A DNA stretch of 64,000 nucleotides, taken from positions 395,160 to 459,159 of the forward strand of contig JACKKF010000003.1 in assembly GCA_020637555.1 (NCBI GenBank). Reading direction: 5' to 3'. The notes beneath the pieces were generated by a model. That model had not been told where the DNA came from. It saw nothing but the letters and a program-made list of their open reading frames with translations, and did not search any database. Origin of the DNA: Rhodobacter sp. (GTDB lineage Bacteria; Pseudomonadota; Alphaproteobacteria; Rhodobacterales; Rhodobacteraceae). The position numbers and the translations under genes are program-made. Of this stretch, positions 50,860-61,155 are shown piece by piece; position 1 is the stretch's first letter; each line of letters opens with the position of its first letter.

Positions 50860-52986
50860 ATGTTCGCATTGTCCGAAGTTGCCAACGGGGTGGCCGAGAT
50901 CCGGATCGACCGCGCCGACATGGATCTCAACGTGATGGACCAGGACGCCGTGGCCGAATTCGCCGGGGTGATCGACCGGATTGCAGCCGACGACTTGATC
51001 CGCGCCGTTCTGGTGACCTCTGCAAAGAAGACCTTTGTCGCCGGTGGCGATCTGCGCGAGATTGTTGCGGCGGATACCCTGGAAAAGGCGCGCGCGCTGG
51101 TCGATGCGAACCGTGTCTGCCTGCGCCGCCTCGAGACGTTGGGCAAGCCGGTGATCGCGTTGATCAACGGTCTTGCGCTCGGTGGCGGGCTGGAGCTGGC
51201 GATGGCCTGCACCTATCGGATCGCGGCGGATACGCCTGCGGTCAAGCTGGGTCTGCCCGAGGTCGGTCTGGGCCTGATCCCGGGCGCGGGCGGCACCCAG
51301 CGCACACCGTATCTGATCGGCACGGAAGAGACGCTCAAGCTTGCGCTGAGTGGCCGCCCGATTTCGGCGCAGCAGGCGCTGGACATCGGCCTGATTGACG
51401 AACTCGCCCCGGCGGACGGGCTGGTTGCGGCGGGTCTTGCGGCGATCGAGGCGGGCGTCGTGCCGGCAACCCAACCCTGGGATCGTCACCAGTATACAGG
51501 CGTCCTGCCAGATCCCGAAACCGAGGACGGCCGCGCGGTTCTCGGCAAGTTCCTGCGTGCGGTGACGGGGCGCGCGGCCCGCAACGAGCCCGCGCCTGCG
51601 GCAATCGTAGCCGCGATGCGTGCCGGGCTTGCGACCGACATGGATGCCGGGCTGATGATCGAACAGGATCAGTTCGCGCAGGTCGTCGCCGGTCCGGTTT
51701 CGAAAGCCAAGATCAAGACCGCGCATTTCGGCGTTAATGCCGCCAAGTCCATGTCGATGCGGCCGCGCGATATTCCGCGCTATGAGATCAAGCGCGTCGG
51801 TGTTCTGGGCGCGGGGCAGATGGGATCGGGCATCGCCCATGTCTCGGCCCAGGCCGGGTTCGAGGTCGCGTTGCTCGACATTTCGGCCGAGGCCGCCGAG
51901 AAGGGCAAGGCGGCGATCGCGCGCAACTGCGAAACCGCGATTGCAAAGGGACGGATGAGCCGCGAGGCCGCCGACGCATTGCTCGCCCGGATCACGCCGG
52001 TGACCGATTATGCGATGCTCGATGGTGCCGACATCATCGTCGAAGCGGTTTCGGAAAACGAGACCATCAAGCACAAGGTCCTGGCGGCCGCGGCAGCGCG
52101 GTTGCGCCCGGGTGCGCCCCTGGCCAGCAACACCTCGACGCTGCCGATCACCGGCCTGGCCGAGGCCTCGCCGCGGCCCGAGGACGTGATCGGGCTGCAC
52201 TTTTTTTCCCCGGTCGACCGGATGCCCTTTGTCGAAGTGATCCGTGGCGAGAAAACCACCGACCAGACGCTGGCGCGCTCGCTGGACTTCATCAAGGCCA
52301 TTCGCAAGGCAGTGATCGTGGTGCGCGATGCGCTCGGGTTTTACACCAGCCGCGTGGTCGGCGCCTATACCGGCGAGGCCCTGACGCTGATGGCCGAGGG
52401 GGTCGATCCGGTTCAGGTCGACAAGGTCGCACTGGCGGCAGGGATGCCGCTTGGCCCGCTGACTATGGCCGACATCACCTCGCTGCCGCTGATGATCGAT
52501 CTGTTCGGCTCGGTGACGGGCGACGGGACCCGGCCGGGCGTTCAGGGCTGGCGCGCCATCGAGGCCGTGACCCGGCTGGTCAACGACTTCGGCCGGACCA
52601 GTCGTGCGGGCGGCGGCGGCATCTATGATTATGTGGACGGCAAGCCCTTGCCCTGGCCCGGCCTTGCCGACGCCTTCCCTCCGCGCACCGAGCGGATGCC
52701 TGACGAGGTCGTTGAAAAGCGGCTGATGTATGCGCAGGCGCTCGAGGCGGCGCGGCTCATCGAGGATGGGGTGGTCGCGACACCGACGGACGCGGATGTC
52801 GGTTCGGTCCTGGGGTGGGCATTCCCAACCTGGACCGGCGGCGTGGCCAGCTACATCGATATGGTTGGCGCGGCAAAGTTTGTTGCCGACTGCGATGAGC
52901 TGCGGGCAGAGTTCGGAGATCGCTTTACCGTTCCGCAGATCGTGCGGGATGCGGCGGCCAGGGGCGAACGGTTCAACCCGGCTTGA
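50860..52986 (+). CDS. FadJ/FadB-like enoyl-CoA hydratase / 3-hydroxyacyl-CoA dehydrogenase
   Basis: A 708-residue bifunctional beta-oxidation enzyme. The N-terminal crotonase domain has NGLALGGGLELAMACTYRIA and LPEVGLGLIPGAGGTQR (catalytic Glu). The NAD domain starts at GVLGAGQMGSGIAHVSAQAG (about residue 310). A C-terminal 3HCDH pair ends with GWAFPTWTGG. It hydrates enoyl-CoA and oxidises the hydroxyacyl-CoA. SD GGGAGGG precedes ATG 50860. Followed by a CoA ligase and an acyl-CoA dehydrogenase, it completes a side-chain beta-oxidation unit. Confidence 0.95.
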   Translation: MFALSEVANGVAEIRIDRADMDLNVMDQDAVAEFAGVIDRIAADDLIRAVLVTSAKKTFVAGGDLREIVAADTLEKARALVDANRVCLRRLETLGKPVIALINGLALGGGLELAMACTYRIAADTPAVKLGLPEVGLGLIPGAGGTQRTPYLIGTEETLKLALSGRPISAQQALDIGLIDELAPADGLVAAGLAAIEAGVVPATQPWDRHQYTGVLPDPETEDGRAVLGKFLRAVTGRAARNEPAPAAIVAAMRAGLATDMDAGLMIEQDQFAQVVAGPVSKAKIKTAHFGVNAAKSMSMRPRDIPRYEIKRVGVLGAGQMGSGIAHVSAQAGFEVALLDISAEAAEKGKAAIARNCETAIAKGRMSREAADALLARITPVTDYAMLDGADIIVEAVSENETIKHKVLAAAAARLRPGAPLASNTSTLPITGLAEASPRPEDVIGLHFFSPVDRMPFVEVIRGEKTTDQTLARSLDFIKAIRKAVIVVRDALGFYTSRVVGAYTGEALTLMAEGVDPVQVDKVALAAGMPLGPLTMADITSLPLMIDLFGSVTGDGTRPGVQGWRAIEAVTRLVNDFGRTSRAGGGGIYDYVDGKPLPWPGLADAFPPRTERMPDEVVEKRLMYAQALEAARLIEDGVVATPTDADVGSVLGWAFPTWTGGVASYIDMVGAAKFVADCDELRAEFGDRFTVPQIVRDAAARGERFNPA

Positions 52987-53168
52987 CGAAAACCGGGGCA
53001 GGGGAGCCGGACATCCCCGGGCCTGACTGTCAAAGGTGAAGGGACACCAGGAGGGGTGTCCCGCGACCGCGAGGGGCGGAAAACCCTGCCCGTCATGGCG
53101 AAGACAGCCACGAAGTTGGCAACGAGCGGGCCGCGCTCTGGCCGCCGCTGAAGTGAAAGGGAGATGAG

Positions 53169-54698
53169 ATGTTCGCCCAGGCATTGGCACGATCCGTTCG
53201 GATGCACCGCACGGGCACGGCATTTATCCATGGGTCCGAGACGATCGGCTGGGCTGAATTCGGCCAGCAGGTCGCCTCGGTCGCAGGCGCCCTGCGCGGC
53301 GCGGGGATCCAGCCCGGCGACCGGGTGGCCGTTCTGGCCGGGAACTCTCCGGCGCATGTGATCGCGATGTATGCGGTCCTGTGGTCCGGTGCGGTGTTGG
53401 TGCCGCTGAACATCCGTCTGGCCCCGCACGAGATGGAACGCATCCTGACCGAGTCCGGCGCCAAGGTGATCTTCAGCGATGCGGCCAACAAGGCGGCTGC
53501 GCAGGCGATGACCGATCTGCTGCCGCTGATCGGTATCGCGATGGACGAGGGCGCGGTCGGAACACTGACCTGGGACGCGGTGACCGCTCACGCGCCGATC
53601 GAGGCCGAGCGCACGGATATCTCGTCGCTGGCGGCGATCTATTACACCGGCGGAACGACCGGCGCGCCCAAGGGCGTCATGCTGAACCACGGATCGCTGG
53701 CCTTCCAGGCGCTGAACCTGGTGCGCGAACTCGACCTTCATCGCGAATCGATCGCGCAGGCGGCGCCGCCTCTGTTCCACCTCGCGGGTGCCGGTTTCGC
53801 GCAGGCGTGCACGATGGCTGGCGCGACGCAGATCTACCTGACCGATTTCGACCCGGTCGGCGTGCTCGAGAGCATTCGCAGACACAAGGCCACGCACGTC
53901 AGCCTGGTGCCCACCATGATGGGCGTCGTCATGGACATCCCCTCGGCGGGCGCCGACATGGCGACGATCACCCGGATCATCTATGGCTCGTCGTCGATTT
54001 CGGACACGCTCTTGCGCAAAGTGATCAGCATTTGCCCCGACGCTGGCCTGACCCAGATCTATGGGCAGACGGAATGCACCGGGCCGTGCCTGTTCCTTCC
54101 GCCCGAGGATCACGCCCTCGAAGGCAAGCCGCCGATGCGCCTGGCCTCGGCCGGGCGGCCTGACAGCTGCTCGGAGGTGCGGTTGGTCGATGCCCATGAC
54201 AACCCGGTCCCGGTTGGCACCGCCGGCGAGATCGTTGTCCGTGGTCCGTCGGTGATGATGGGCTATTGGCAGAACGAAGCCGCGACCAAAGACGCCCTGC
54301 GCGGTGGCTGGCTGCACACCGGCGATGTCGGCATCGAGGACGACGAGGGCTATATCCGCGTCGTAGACCGCATCAAGGACATGATCGTCACCGGTGGCGA
54401 GAACGTGTTCTGCGCCGAGGTCGAGAACGTGATCGCCACCTTGCCCGGCGTGAAGTTCTGCGCGGTGATCGGCGTGCCGGACGAGAAATGGGGCGAGCGT
54501 GTTCATGCGATCGTCGGCGTCGGGCCCGAGACCGATGTCACCGCCGAGGCCGTCATCGCCCACTGCAAGGCCGAGATTGCCGGCTACAAATGCCCGAAAT
54601 CCGTCGAACTCACCACGACGCCCCTGCCTTTGAGCGCGGTCGGCAAGGTTCGCAAGGACCTGCTGCGGGCGGAATACTTGAAACGGACCACAGCTTGA
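53169..54698 (+). CDS. AMP-forming acyl-CoA synthetase / CoA ligase
   Basis: A 509-residue ANL ligase with IYYTGGTTGAPKGVMLNHG, YGQTECTGPC, LHTGDVGIEDDEGYI and DRIKDMIVTGGENVF. The catalytic Lys lies in the C-terminal SAVGKVRKD. It activates an acid to its CoA ester for the adjacent acyl-CoA dehydrogenase and FadJ-like enzyme. Distinct in sequence from the ligase at 29190-30743, so two substrates or chain lengths are probably activated. Confidence 0.94.
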   Translation: MFAQALARSVRMHRTGTAFIHGSETIGWAEFGQQVASVAGALRGAGIQPGDRVAVLAGNSPAHVIAMYAVLWSGAVLVPLNIRLAPHEMERILTESGAKVIFSDAANKAAAQAMTDLLPLIGIAMDEGAVGTLTWDAVTAHAPIEAERTDISSLAAIYYTGGTTGAPKGVMLNHGSLAFQALNLVRELDLHRESIAQAAPPLFHLAGAGFAQACTMAGATQIYLTDFDPVGVLESIRRHKATHVSLVPTMMGVVMDIPSAGADMATITRIIYGSSSISDTLLRKVISICPDAGLTQIYGQTECTGPCLFLPPEDHALEGKPPMRLASAGRPDSCSEVRLVDAHDNPVPVGTAGEIVVRGPSVMMGYWQNEAATKDALRGGWLHTGDVGIEDDEGYIRVVDRIKDMIVTGGENVFCAEVENVIATLPGVKFCAVIGVPDEKWGERVHAIVGVGPETDVTAEAVIAHCKAEIAGYKCPKSVELTTTPLPLSAVGKVRKDLLRAEYLKRTTA

Positions 54699-54785
54699 TC
54701 CGGTGGCGGCGTGCCCGGTGCGCCGCCAATTGCACCACCCGCGCCGAGACGACGCGCCGGCGCGACCCCTAATCGAGGACGGCAG

Positions 54786-55931
54786 ATGATCTCCGACGCC
54801 CGACGCCCGCTCTTTTCCGAGGAACACATCATCTTCCGCGAACAGGTGCGCGCCTTTCTTGAACGCGAGGCCGTGCCGCATCACGACCGTTGGGAGGCCG
54901 AAGGTCAGGTGGACCGCGCAATCTGGACCGCTGCGGGGGCGCAAGGCATGCTGTGCCCCACCGCGCCCGAGGCGTTCGGTGGCGTCGGGGGGGACCCTTT
55001 GTTCTCGGTGGTGGTGGTCGAGGAACTGGCCCGCGCCGGTGTTTCGGGTCTCGGCTTCTGGGTGCATTCCGAGATGGCGGTGCCGTATGTCGTCAATTTC
55101 GGCTCGGAGGCGCAGAAACAGCGTTGGCTGCCGGGCCTGATCAGCGGTGCGTTGATCGCCGCTGTCGGCATGACCGAACCCGATGCCGGTTCGGACCTGC
55201 GCGGCATGAAAACGCGCGCCAGGCAGCTGGACGATGGCCGTTGGACGATCAAGGGGCAGAAGGTCTTCATCTCGAACGGGCAGATGTGCGACCTGCTGGT
55301 TCTTGCCGCCAAGACCGAGGTCGAGGGCCGCGACCGGATCTCGCTGTTCCTGGTGGATGCCGCGCTTGAAGGTTTCCGGCGTGGTCGCAACCTCGACAAG
55401 CTGGGGGTTCACGCGCAGGACACGTCCGAGCTGTTCTTCGACGACCTCGTTCTTCCCGCCGACGCCCTTCTGGGCGCGATCGGCGAGGGCTTCGCCTATC
55501 TTCGGCACGGTCTCGTGCGCGAGCGGATGATGATCGCCGTGTCTTGCGTCGCCAAGGCCGAGCGGGCGATGGCCTTGACGCAGGAACATGTCCATCAGCG
55601 CAAGATGTTTGGCACGTCGCTGGGCGCATTCCAGAACACCCGCTTTGTTCTGGCCGATTGCGCCACCGACATCACCGTCGGCCGAGAGTTCATCGACTCC
55701 TTCCTGGCGCGCTATATTGCGGGAGAGCTGGATGAGCACAACGCCGCGATCGCCAAGCTTTGGGCGACCGAGATGATCGGTCGCGTCACGGATGCCTGCC
55801 TGCAGATGTTCGGCGGATGGGGATACATGACCGAGTATCCGATTGCCCGGATGTGGGCCGAGGCCCGCGTCGAGCGTATCGCAGGGGGGGCATCCGAGGT
55901 CATGCGCGATCTGATCGGTGCGCAACTGTAA
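54786..55931 (+). CDS. Acyl-CoA dehydrogenase (FAD)
   Basis: A 381-residue ACAD with MTEPDAGSDLRGMKTRA for FAD/substrate binding, IKGQKVFISNG, QMFGGWGYMTEYPIARMWAEAR and a C-terminal RIAGGASEVM. The residue equivalent to the usual MCAD base is Ala/Gly, and a Glu in LVRERMM fits the LCAD/isovaleryl-CoA type base position. It introduces the alpha-beta double bond that the FadJ-like protein hydrates. The start MISDARRPLF was chosen for family alignment. Confidence 0.94.
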   Translation: MISDARRPLFSEEHIIFREQVRAFLEREAVPHHDRWEAEGQVDRAIWTAAGAQGMLCPTAPEAFGGVGGDPLFSVVVVEELARAGVSGLGFWVHSEMAVPYVVNFGSEAQKQRWLPGLISGALIAAVGMTEPDAGSDLRGMKTRARQLDDGRWTIKGQKVFISNGQMCDLLVLAAKTEVEGRDRISLFLVDAALEGFRRGRNLDKLGVHAQDTSELFFDDLVLPADALLGAIGEGFAYLRHGLVRERMMIAVSCVAKAERAMALTQEHVHQRKMFGTSLGAFQNTRFVLADCATDITVGREFIDSFLARYIAGELDEHNAAIAKLWATEMIGRVTDACLQMFGGWGYMTEYPIARMWAEARVERIAGGASEVMRDLIGAQL

Positions 55932-55943
55932 CCGTCGCCGCTG

Positions 55944-57707
55944 TCAGCCGCCGGTTTCGGTCATGCCCTTGGACATGGCTTCCGAATAGTCGGGATCGAC
56001 CCGCGCCTCGATCAGGACCGCCTTGCCGTCACGGAACAGACGGGTGGCCTGTTGCAAGGCGGCGACCAGATCGGCAGGGGTTTCCACCGGACCGATGGCC
56101 GCAAGCCCCTGCGCCCGGGCCATCGCGGCGAAATCGATATCCGGCTCGCTGATCGCCTGGCCCACATGCTTGTTCGCGACCGGGCGGTCACGCATCCGGG
56201 CGACCTTTTCCTGATGCACCTCGTCATTGAAATAGGACCGGTTGTTGCAGACAACCGCGATCATCGGGATGTCATAGCGTGCGGCGGACCACAGGGCCGA
56301 CACCCCCATCATCGTGTCCCCGTCGCCCAGAACGCCGACGGGGATTCGCCCGCTATCCCTGAGGGCCAGCGCCGCACCGACCAGCATCCCGGGCCCCGAG
56401 CCGATCCCGGCCCCGCCGTCATATCCGAGGTAGTCAAGCGGATGCCGAAAGGCCCGCGCGCCACCGTTCCAGCCCAGAGGCAGGCGGACGAAGGTGACCG
56501 GTTCTCCGCTGAAGCCCGCCGCGATGGCCTGCGCAAAGCAATCCATGCTCATCGCGCCATCGGCGGGGGCTGGCGCCTCTTGCGGTGCGGTGCTGGGGGC
56601 GTGCGCCGCTGTTGGCGTGACGCCCAGATGCGCAGCCAGCGCGCGCAGCACCGCATCGGGTTCGGCGGCAATGGCAAGGCTGGCGGCGGGGGGCTCCATC
56701 GGATCAAAGGTCCATCCATTGGCCAGCAGGTGATCCAGCGTGACGGTCACCACCTCGCCTGTCGCCCCGGCCTGTTTCAGCGCGCCCGCCGGATCGACCC
56801 AGTCGAGAGCGACGATCAGATCCGCCCCGGCCACGGCCTGCGCGGTGTTGTCGGCCAAAAAGAACGAGGGCGGACCGACATGCAGCGGGTGGTCGGTCGG
56901 AAAGGACGCGCCGGTCTTGATGTCGGTGACGACGCGGGCATTCAGGTGCTCGGCCAGCGCCACGCGCATCGCCCAGTCCCCGGGGTCGCGCGAAACCCGG
57001 CCCATCAGGAACACCGGGGATCTGGCCGCTGTCAGCCTGGTTGCCAGCGCCTCGATCTGAACGGCCGAGGGCACGGGTGCGGCGGGTATCGCGAACGCTG
57101 ACGGAACCGGGATCGACACGCCCTCGGGCGCGGGCTCTTCCTGCACGGTGACATCGAAACAGACATAGGTCGGCCCGTGCGGGGCTGTCCGGGTGATCCG
57201 GTCCGCGCGCACCATCGACGCCAGCGAGGCCCCGAGGCTGGCGGGTTGGTCGTCCCATTTGACATAGTCGCGGACGATCGCGGCCTGATCGCGCGAGGTG
57301 TGGATCCAGTCGATCCAGGGGCGGCGCTTGTCTGCGGCAACGGGCCCGGTCGCGCCGAAGATCGCCATCGGCACGCGGTCGCACCAGGCATTGTAGATCG
57401 CCATCGAGGCATGCATCAGCCCGACATTCGCGTGCAGGATCACCGCCATCGGCTCGCCGGTGACCTTGGCCCAGCCGTGGGCGATCGACACGGCGTGTTC
57501 CTCGTGCAGGCACAACAGCATCTGCGGATCGCGATTGCCGAGATGATTGACAAGGCTGTCATGCAGCCCGCGAAAACTGGAGCCGGGGTTCAGCGCGACG
57601 TGCCGATATCCCAGCGCGCGCAGTGTTCCGGCAATCAGGTCACTTCCCCAGCGGCCCGAATCGCTATGGGCTATCGGCGTGTCGATCGGTTTGGAGGTGT
57701 CGGTCAT
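55944..57707 (-). CDS. ThDP-dependent enzyme (acetolactate synthase / benzoylformate decarboxylase type)
   Basis: A 587-residue protein of the ThDP superfamily. The cofactor-activating Glu is in CLHEEHAVSIAHGWAK. The ThDP motif GDGDTMMGVSALW...VVCNN is complete. The central domain has VFLMGRVSRDP. It may decarboxylate a 2-oxo acid to an aldehyde, a good match to the aldehyde dehydrogenase at 58657 in a mandelate-like route (inference), or ligate carbonyls. No clear SD was seen. It is divergent to the MarR gene. Confidence 0.88.
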   Translation of the reverse strand: MTDTSKPIDTPIAHSDSGRWGSDLIAGTLRALGYRHVALNPGSSFRGLHDSLVNHLGNRDPQMLLCLHEEHAVSIAHGWAKVTGEPMAVILHANVGLMHASMAIYNAWCDRVPMAIFGATGPVAADKRRPWIDWIHTSRDQAAIVRDYVKWDDQPASLGASLASMVRADRITRTAPHGPTYVCFDVTVQEEPAPEGVSIPVPSAFAIPAAPVPSAVQIEALATRLTAARSPVFLMGRVSRDPGDWAMRVALAEHLNARVVTDIKTGASFPTDHPLHVGPPSFFLADNTAQAVAGADLIVALDWVDPAGALKQAGATGEVVTVTLDHLLANGWTFDPMEPPAASLAIAAEPDAVLRALAAHLGVTPTAAHAPSTAPQEAPAPADGAMSMDCFAQAIAAGFSGEPVTFVRLPLGWNGGARAFRHPLDYLGYDGGAGIGSGPGMLVGAALALRDSGRIPVGVLGDGDTMMGVSALWSAARYDIPMIAVVCNNRSYFNDEVHQEKVARMRDRPVANKHVGQAISEPDIDFAAMARAQGLAAIGPVETPADLVAALQQATRLFRDGKAVLIEARVDPDYSEAMSKGMTETGG

Positions 57708-57834
57708 GAGGAGCCCACGATTACGAGTGCGAACAGAGGGTTTCGCGCAAAACCAACGGATTGCGCAGTCGAGAGCGGGCGGCTACGCTTCCCGCAGATC
57801 GGCGCAGTGAAGGGCCGACCACGAACTGTTGGAG

Positions 57835-58365
57835 ATGGGTGCGACGGTGACAGAGACAGGCGGCCCGGACGACACGTCGAGCAACCACAACAGGCACGAA
57901 CGTGTCGCGCATCTTACGCGTCTGGCCGCCCGCGGCTTCAATCGCTCGCTGGCGCGGCGACTGGCGGATCATGGGGTCTCGTTCGGGCAATGGGTTTTCC
58001 TGCGGATCCTGTGGCGTGAAGAGGGTCTGACCCAACGCGAACTCAGCGAACGTGCGAACCTGACCGAGCCCACGGTTCACACCGCAATGTCCAAGTTGGA
58101 GCAGCAAGGCTTTGTGACGCGTCAGATCAAAGAGGGCAACCGGCGCAAACAGCATGTCTATCTGACGGAAATCGGGCGTGCGCTGCAAGCGGACCTCGAG
58201 CCGCTTGCCATCGAGGCGAACGAATGCGCGCTGGAGGGGCTTTCGCCAAAGGAACGCGAGCAGCTGCATCAGATGCTCAACCTGATTCTCAAGAACCTTG
58301 CCGCCGACGAGGCCGAGGCCGAGGCGCGCGGCATCCGAATCCCGCCAACCCGTGGCATGGGATAG
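57835..58365 (+). CDS. MarR-family transcriptional regulator
   Basis: A 176-residue winged-helix regulator (about residues 50-115: LTQRELSERANLTEPTVHTA, KEGNRRKQHVYLTEIG wing). MarR proteins often repress aromatic-catabolic operons until a phenolic or CoA-thioester ligand binds. It lies 85 bases before a TTAG-box pair and is one candidate for the box-binding protein. The start is uncertain: ATG 57835 has the GGAG too close, and GTG 57847 is an alternative. Confidence 0.9.
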   Translation: MGATVTETGGPDDTSSNHNRHERVAHLTRLAARGFNRSLARRLADHGVSFGQWVFLRILWREEGLTQRELSERANLTEPTVHTAMSKLEQQGFVTRQIKEGNRRKQHVYLTEIGRALQADLEPLAIEANECALEGLSPKEREQLHQMLNLILKNLAADEAEAEARGIRIPPTRGMG

Positions 58366-58656
58366 GTGAGGCGATAAGACGTCATCAGGATTTTCCGCAG
58401 AACAGGGAAGCGTGATCGGCACGCCTTGGGCGCTGGTCTCAACATCATTATTAGATGTCTAATATCCCAGTCAAGCGCCCAGACAGGTTGCTTGCGTGGG
58501 CGGGCCCGATGACCGGCCGAAATTCGACCCGACATATCGGGGTTGACAGCTTGTCGCGCGTCGATATGAATTATCCACGATATATGATAGAAATCTAAGA
58601 ACATGGCCGGGGCATCGTGGGAGGAATGCGATGCGCCGGTGGCTCTGGGAGGGGTT
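58366..58656 (+). promoter_or_regulatory. Promoter region with two TTAG-boxes before the aldehyde dehydrogenase
   Basis: An exact box ATTAGATGTCTAAT (core 58451-58462, 6-bp arms) and a one-mismatch box ATAGAAATCTAA (58587-58598) flank a promoter candidate TTGACA (58543-58548), 16 bases, TATGAA (58565-58570). The downstream box falls near the expected transcription start. Confidence 0.6.
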
Positions 58657-60135
58657 ATGCCGTCGGGAGAGGCATCAACAGGCGCAAAGGCGCTGGGCGG
58701 CTGGTCGCCGCAGGGTCAATTCGTGGCCGGTCAGTGGCGCACGGGGGGCGGCGGCGCGCGGGATGTGATTTCGCCGTCCAGCGGTGACCGTCTGGCGGTT
58801 GTCAATGATGCCTCGATCCAGGACCTGAACGAGGCGGTCGCCGCCGCGGCCAAGGCGCAGCGGGCCTGGGCCGACCTGGGCCCGGTCTTGCGGGGCAAGC
58901 GCCTGAAAGAGGCCGTCGCGCGCCTGAAAGCCCATGAGGACGAGCTGGCGCGGATCGACGTTCTCGACTGCGGCAACCCGATTTCGGGGATGCGGTTCGA
59001 TGTCAATCTGGGCGCGACCCTGATGGAGTATTTCGCCGGTCTGACCACCGAACTGAAAGGCGAGACCCTGCCTCAGGTCGGGGGCAAGCTGACCTATGTG
59101 ACGCGTGAGCCCCTGGGCGTCGTGGCGCGACTGGTGCCGTTCAACCATCCGGTCATGTTCGCCATGGCCAAGATCGCCGCGCCGCTGGCGGCAGGGAATG
59201 CGGTGATCCTGAAACCGTCCGAGGAAACGCCGCTCTCGGCGCTGCGGATGGCCGAGATCATCGCCGACCTGTTCCCCGACGGGTTGTTGACGGTCCTGAC
59301 CGGCGGGGCCGGGATTGGCGCGGCGATCTGCGAACATCCCGGCATTGCGGCGGTCGGTCTGATCGGCTCGGTGGGCACCGGGCGCGCCGTCCTGAAGGGC
59401 GGGGCCGATACGCTCAAGCGGACGCAGCTGGAACTGGGCGGCAAGAACGCGCTGGTGATCTGCGACGACGCCGATGTCGACCGGGCGATTGCCGGTGCCG
59501 TGAAAGGCATGAACCTGGGCTGGACCGCGGGACAATCCTGCGGTTCGACCAGCCGGGTGCTGGTGCATGAATCGGTGCATGACCGCGTGGTCGAGGGGAT
59601 CGCGCGCGCGTTCGACGCCGTGAAACTGGGCGATCCGATGGACGAAGCGACCGAGATGGGCGCCCTGTCGACGCCCGGCCAGTTCGCCAAGACGCGCGGC
59701 TTCATAGACCGCGCGGTGGCGTCCGGGGCGCGTCTGGCGGCGGGTGGTCCGGTGTCGGGCGTTCATGAGGCCGGCTTCTTCGTTCGCCCGACGCTGATCT
59801 GCGATGTCCGGCCCGACGCCGAAATCGCCTGCAACGAGGTGTTCGGCCCGGTCCTGACGGTTCTGAAATGGCGCGACGAGGCCGGGTTGCTGGCCATCGT
59901 CAACAGCCTGGATGTGGGGCTGACCGCCTCGATCTGGACGCGCGATCTGGACCGCGCGATGCGCCTCTCGCGGCGGATCGAGGCCGGGTATGTCTGGATC
60001 AACGACAGCAGCGATCACTACCTCGGCGCGCCATTCGGCGGGGTAAAGCAGTCCGGGATCGGACGCGAGGAGTGCCTGGCGGAGATGTTCGCCTACACGG
60101 AGGCCAAGACGGTGACCATCGTCACCTCGGCTTGA
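58657..60135 (+). CDS. Aldehyde dehydrogenase (aromatic/betaine type)
   Basis: A 492-residue ALDH with NHPVMF in the oxyanion region, LELGGKNAL (Glu) and AGQSCGSTSR (catalytic Cys). The start at 58657 (MPSGEAST) was chosen because GGGAGGGG lies just upstream; the ATG at 58603 lacks an SD. It heads an operon with the TAXI-type TRAP importer, so the imported or decarboxylated compound may yield its aldehyde. Separate lineage from the ALDH at 5119-6615. Confidence 0.93.
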   Translation: MPSGEASTGAKALGGWSPQGQFVAGQWRTGGGGARDVISPSSGDRLAVVNDASIQDLNEAVAAAAKAQRAWADLGPVLRGKRLKEAVARLKAHEDELARIDVLDCGNPISGMRFDVNLGATLMEYFAGLTTELKGETLPQVGGKLTYVTREPLGVVARLVPFNHPVMFAMAKIAAPLAAGNAVILKPSEETPLSALRMAEIIADLFPDGLLTVLTGGAGIGAAICEHPGIAAVGLIGSVGTGRAVLKGGADTLKRTQLELGGKNALVICDDADVDRAIAGAVKGMNLGWTAGQSCGSTSRVLVHESVHDRVVEGIARAFDAVKLGDPMDEATEMGALSTPGQFAKTRGFIDRAVASGARLAAGGPVSGVHEAGFFVRPTLICDVRPDAEIACNEVFGPVLTVLKWRDEAGLLAIVNSLDVGLTASIWTRDLDRAMRLSRRIEAGYVWINDSSDHYLGAPFGGVKQSGIGREECLAEMFAYTEAKTVTIVTSA

Positions 60136-60171
60136 GCTGGAATTCGACGACATACCAAACGGGAGGAAGAC

Positions 60172-61155
60172 ATGAAATTCACGACTATCGCAGCGGCGTT
60201 CGCGCTGACGGTCTCGGGCGGGATGGCTTCGGCCGACGCGCTGAACCTCAACCTGTCGGGCGGCAACCCGGGTGGCCTGTGGTCGCTTCTGGGCGCCGGC
60301 ATCGATCGCGCGGTCAAGGCGGACGACCCCGATTCGGTCATCACCTATCAGGCGACCGGCGGCGGTTTTGCCAACCTGGCCCTGTTGGCTGCGAACCGCA
60401 CCGACATGGGCCTGGCGCATGACGCCGAGGTGCAACTGGCCTTGAGCGGTTCGGACCCGTTCTCGGCGCCGATCACCAACCTGATGGCCATCGGCTACAT
60501 GTATAACTGGGCGCCGATGCACTTCTTCCTGAACCGTGCCATCGCGGAACAATACAACATCGACAGCCTTGACGACATCGCGACCTCGGGTGCGCCGATC
60601 ACCATCGGCATCAACCGCTCGGGCAACATCACCTCGAACGTCGCGGAATTCATGCTGGCGGCCGCCGGTCTGGACCAGGCGACGCTCGAGGCCAACGGCG
60701 GGTCCTTTGTCCGCGCTGGCGCCAACGAACAGGGCGACCTGATGCAGGACGGGCGCATCGACATGGCCACCAACGGCATCTTTGTCGGTCATTCGTCGTT
60801 CCGCGCGATCGACGAGAACACCGACGTGGTTCTGCTGGACATCCCGGCCGACGTCATCGCGGCGACCAACGCCGAGTTCGGCACCTCGAACTTCACGATC
60901 CCCGCGGGCAGCTATCGCCACCAGACTGCCGATGTCGCCACGATTGCCCTGGGCGCGATGCTGGTGACCACGGACGCGATGTCCGATGAAAACGCCGCCG
61001 CCGTCACCCATGCCCTGCTGGCCCACATCGACGAGATCCGTGGCGTCCACAACGCCATGGCGCGCCTGACCCCTGAGCTGATGGTCAGCCAGACCGTTCT
61101 GCCGTTCCACCCGGGCGCGGCGGCCGTCTATCGCGAAGCGGGCCTGATCGAGTGA
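60172..61155 (+). CDS. TAXI-family TRAP binding protein
   Basis: A 327-residue periplasmic protein with a signal peptide ending GGMASADA. LNLSGGNPGGLWSLLGAGI is the TAXI hallmark, followed by TGGGFANLALLAANRTDMG. It binds an organic anion for the fused permease whose GTG start overlaps its stop by 4 bases. SD GGGAGGAAG. Confidence 0.9.
   Translation: MKFTTIAAAFALTVSGGMASADALNLNLSGGNPGGLWSLLGAGIDRAVKADDPDSVITYQATGGGFANLALLAANRTDMGLAHDAEVQLALSGSDPFSAPITNLMAIGYMYNWAPMHFFLNRAIAEQYNIDSLDDIATSGAPITIGINRSGNITSNVAEFMLAAAGLDQATLEANGGSFVRAGANEQGDLMQDGRIDMATNGIFVGHSSFRAIDENTDVVLLDIPADVIAATNAEFGTSNFTIPAGSYRHQTADVATIALGAMLVTTDAMSDENAAAVTHALLAHIDEIRGVHNAMARLTPELMVSQTVLPFHPGAAAVYREAGLIE

Noticed and set aside
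52851..55925. Very long open frame on the reverse strand opposite the acyl-CoA synthetase and dehydrogenase genes
   Set aside because: Antisense to clearly conserved enzymes. Its translation is rich in Arg, Gly, His and Asp without motifs, the usual GC-rich shadow. The same applies to long reverse frames at 4420-6852, 50824-53223 and 58675-61173.
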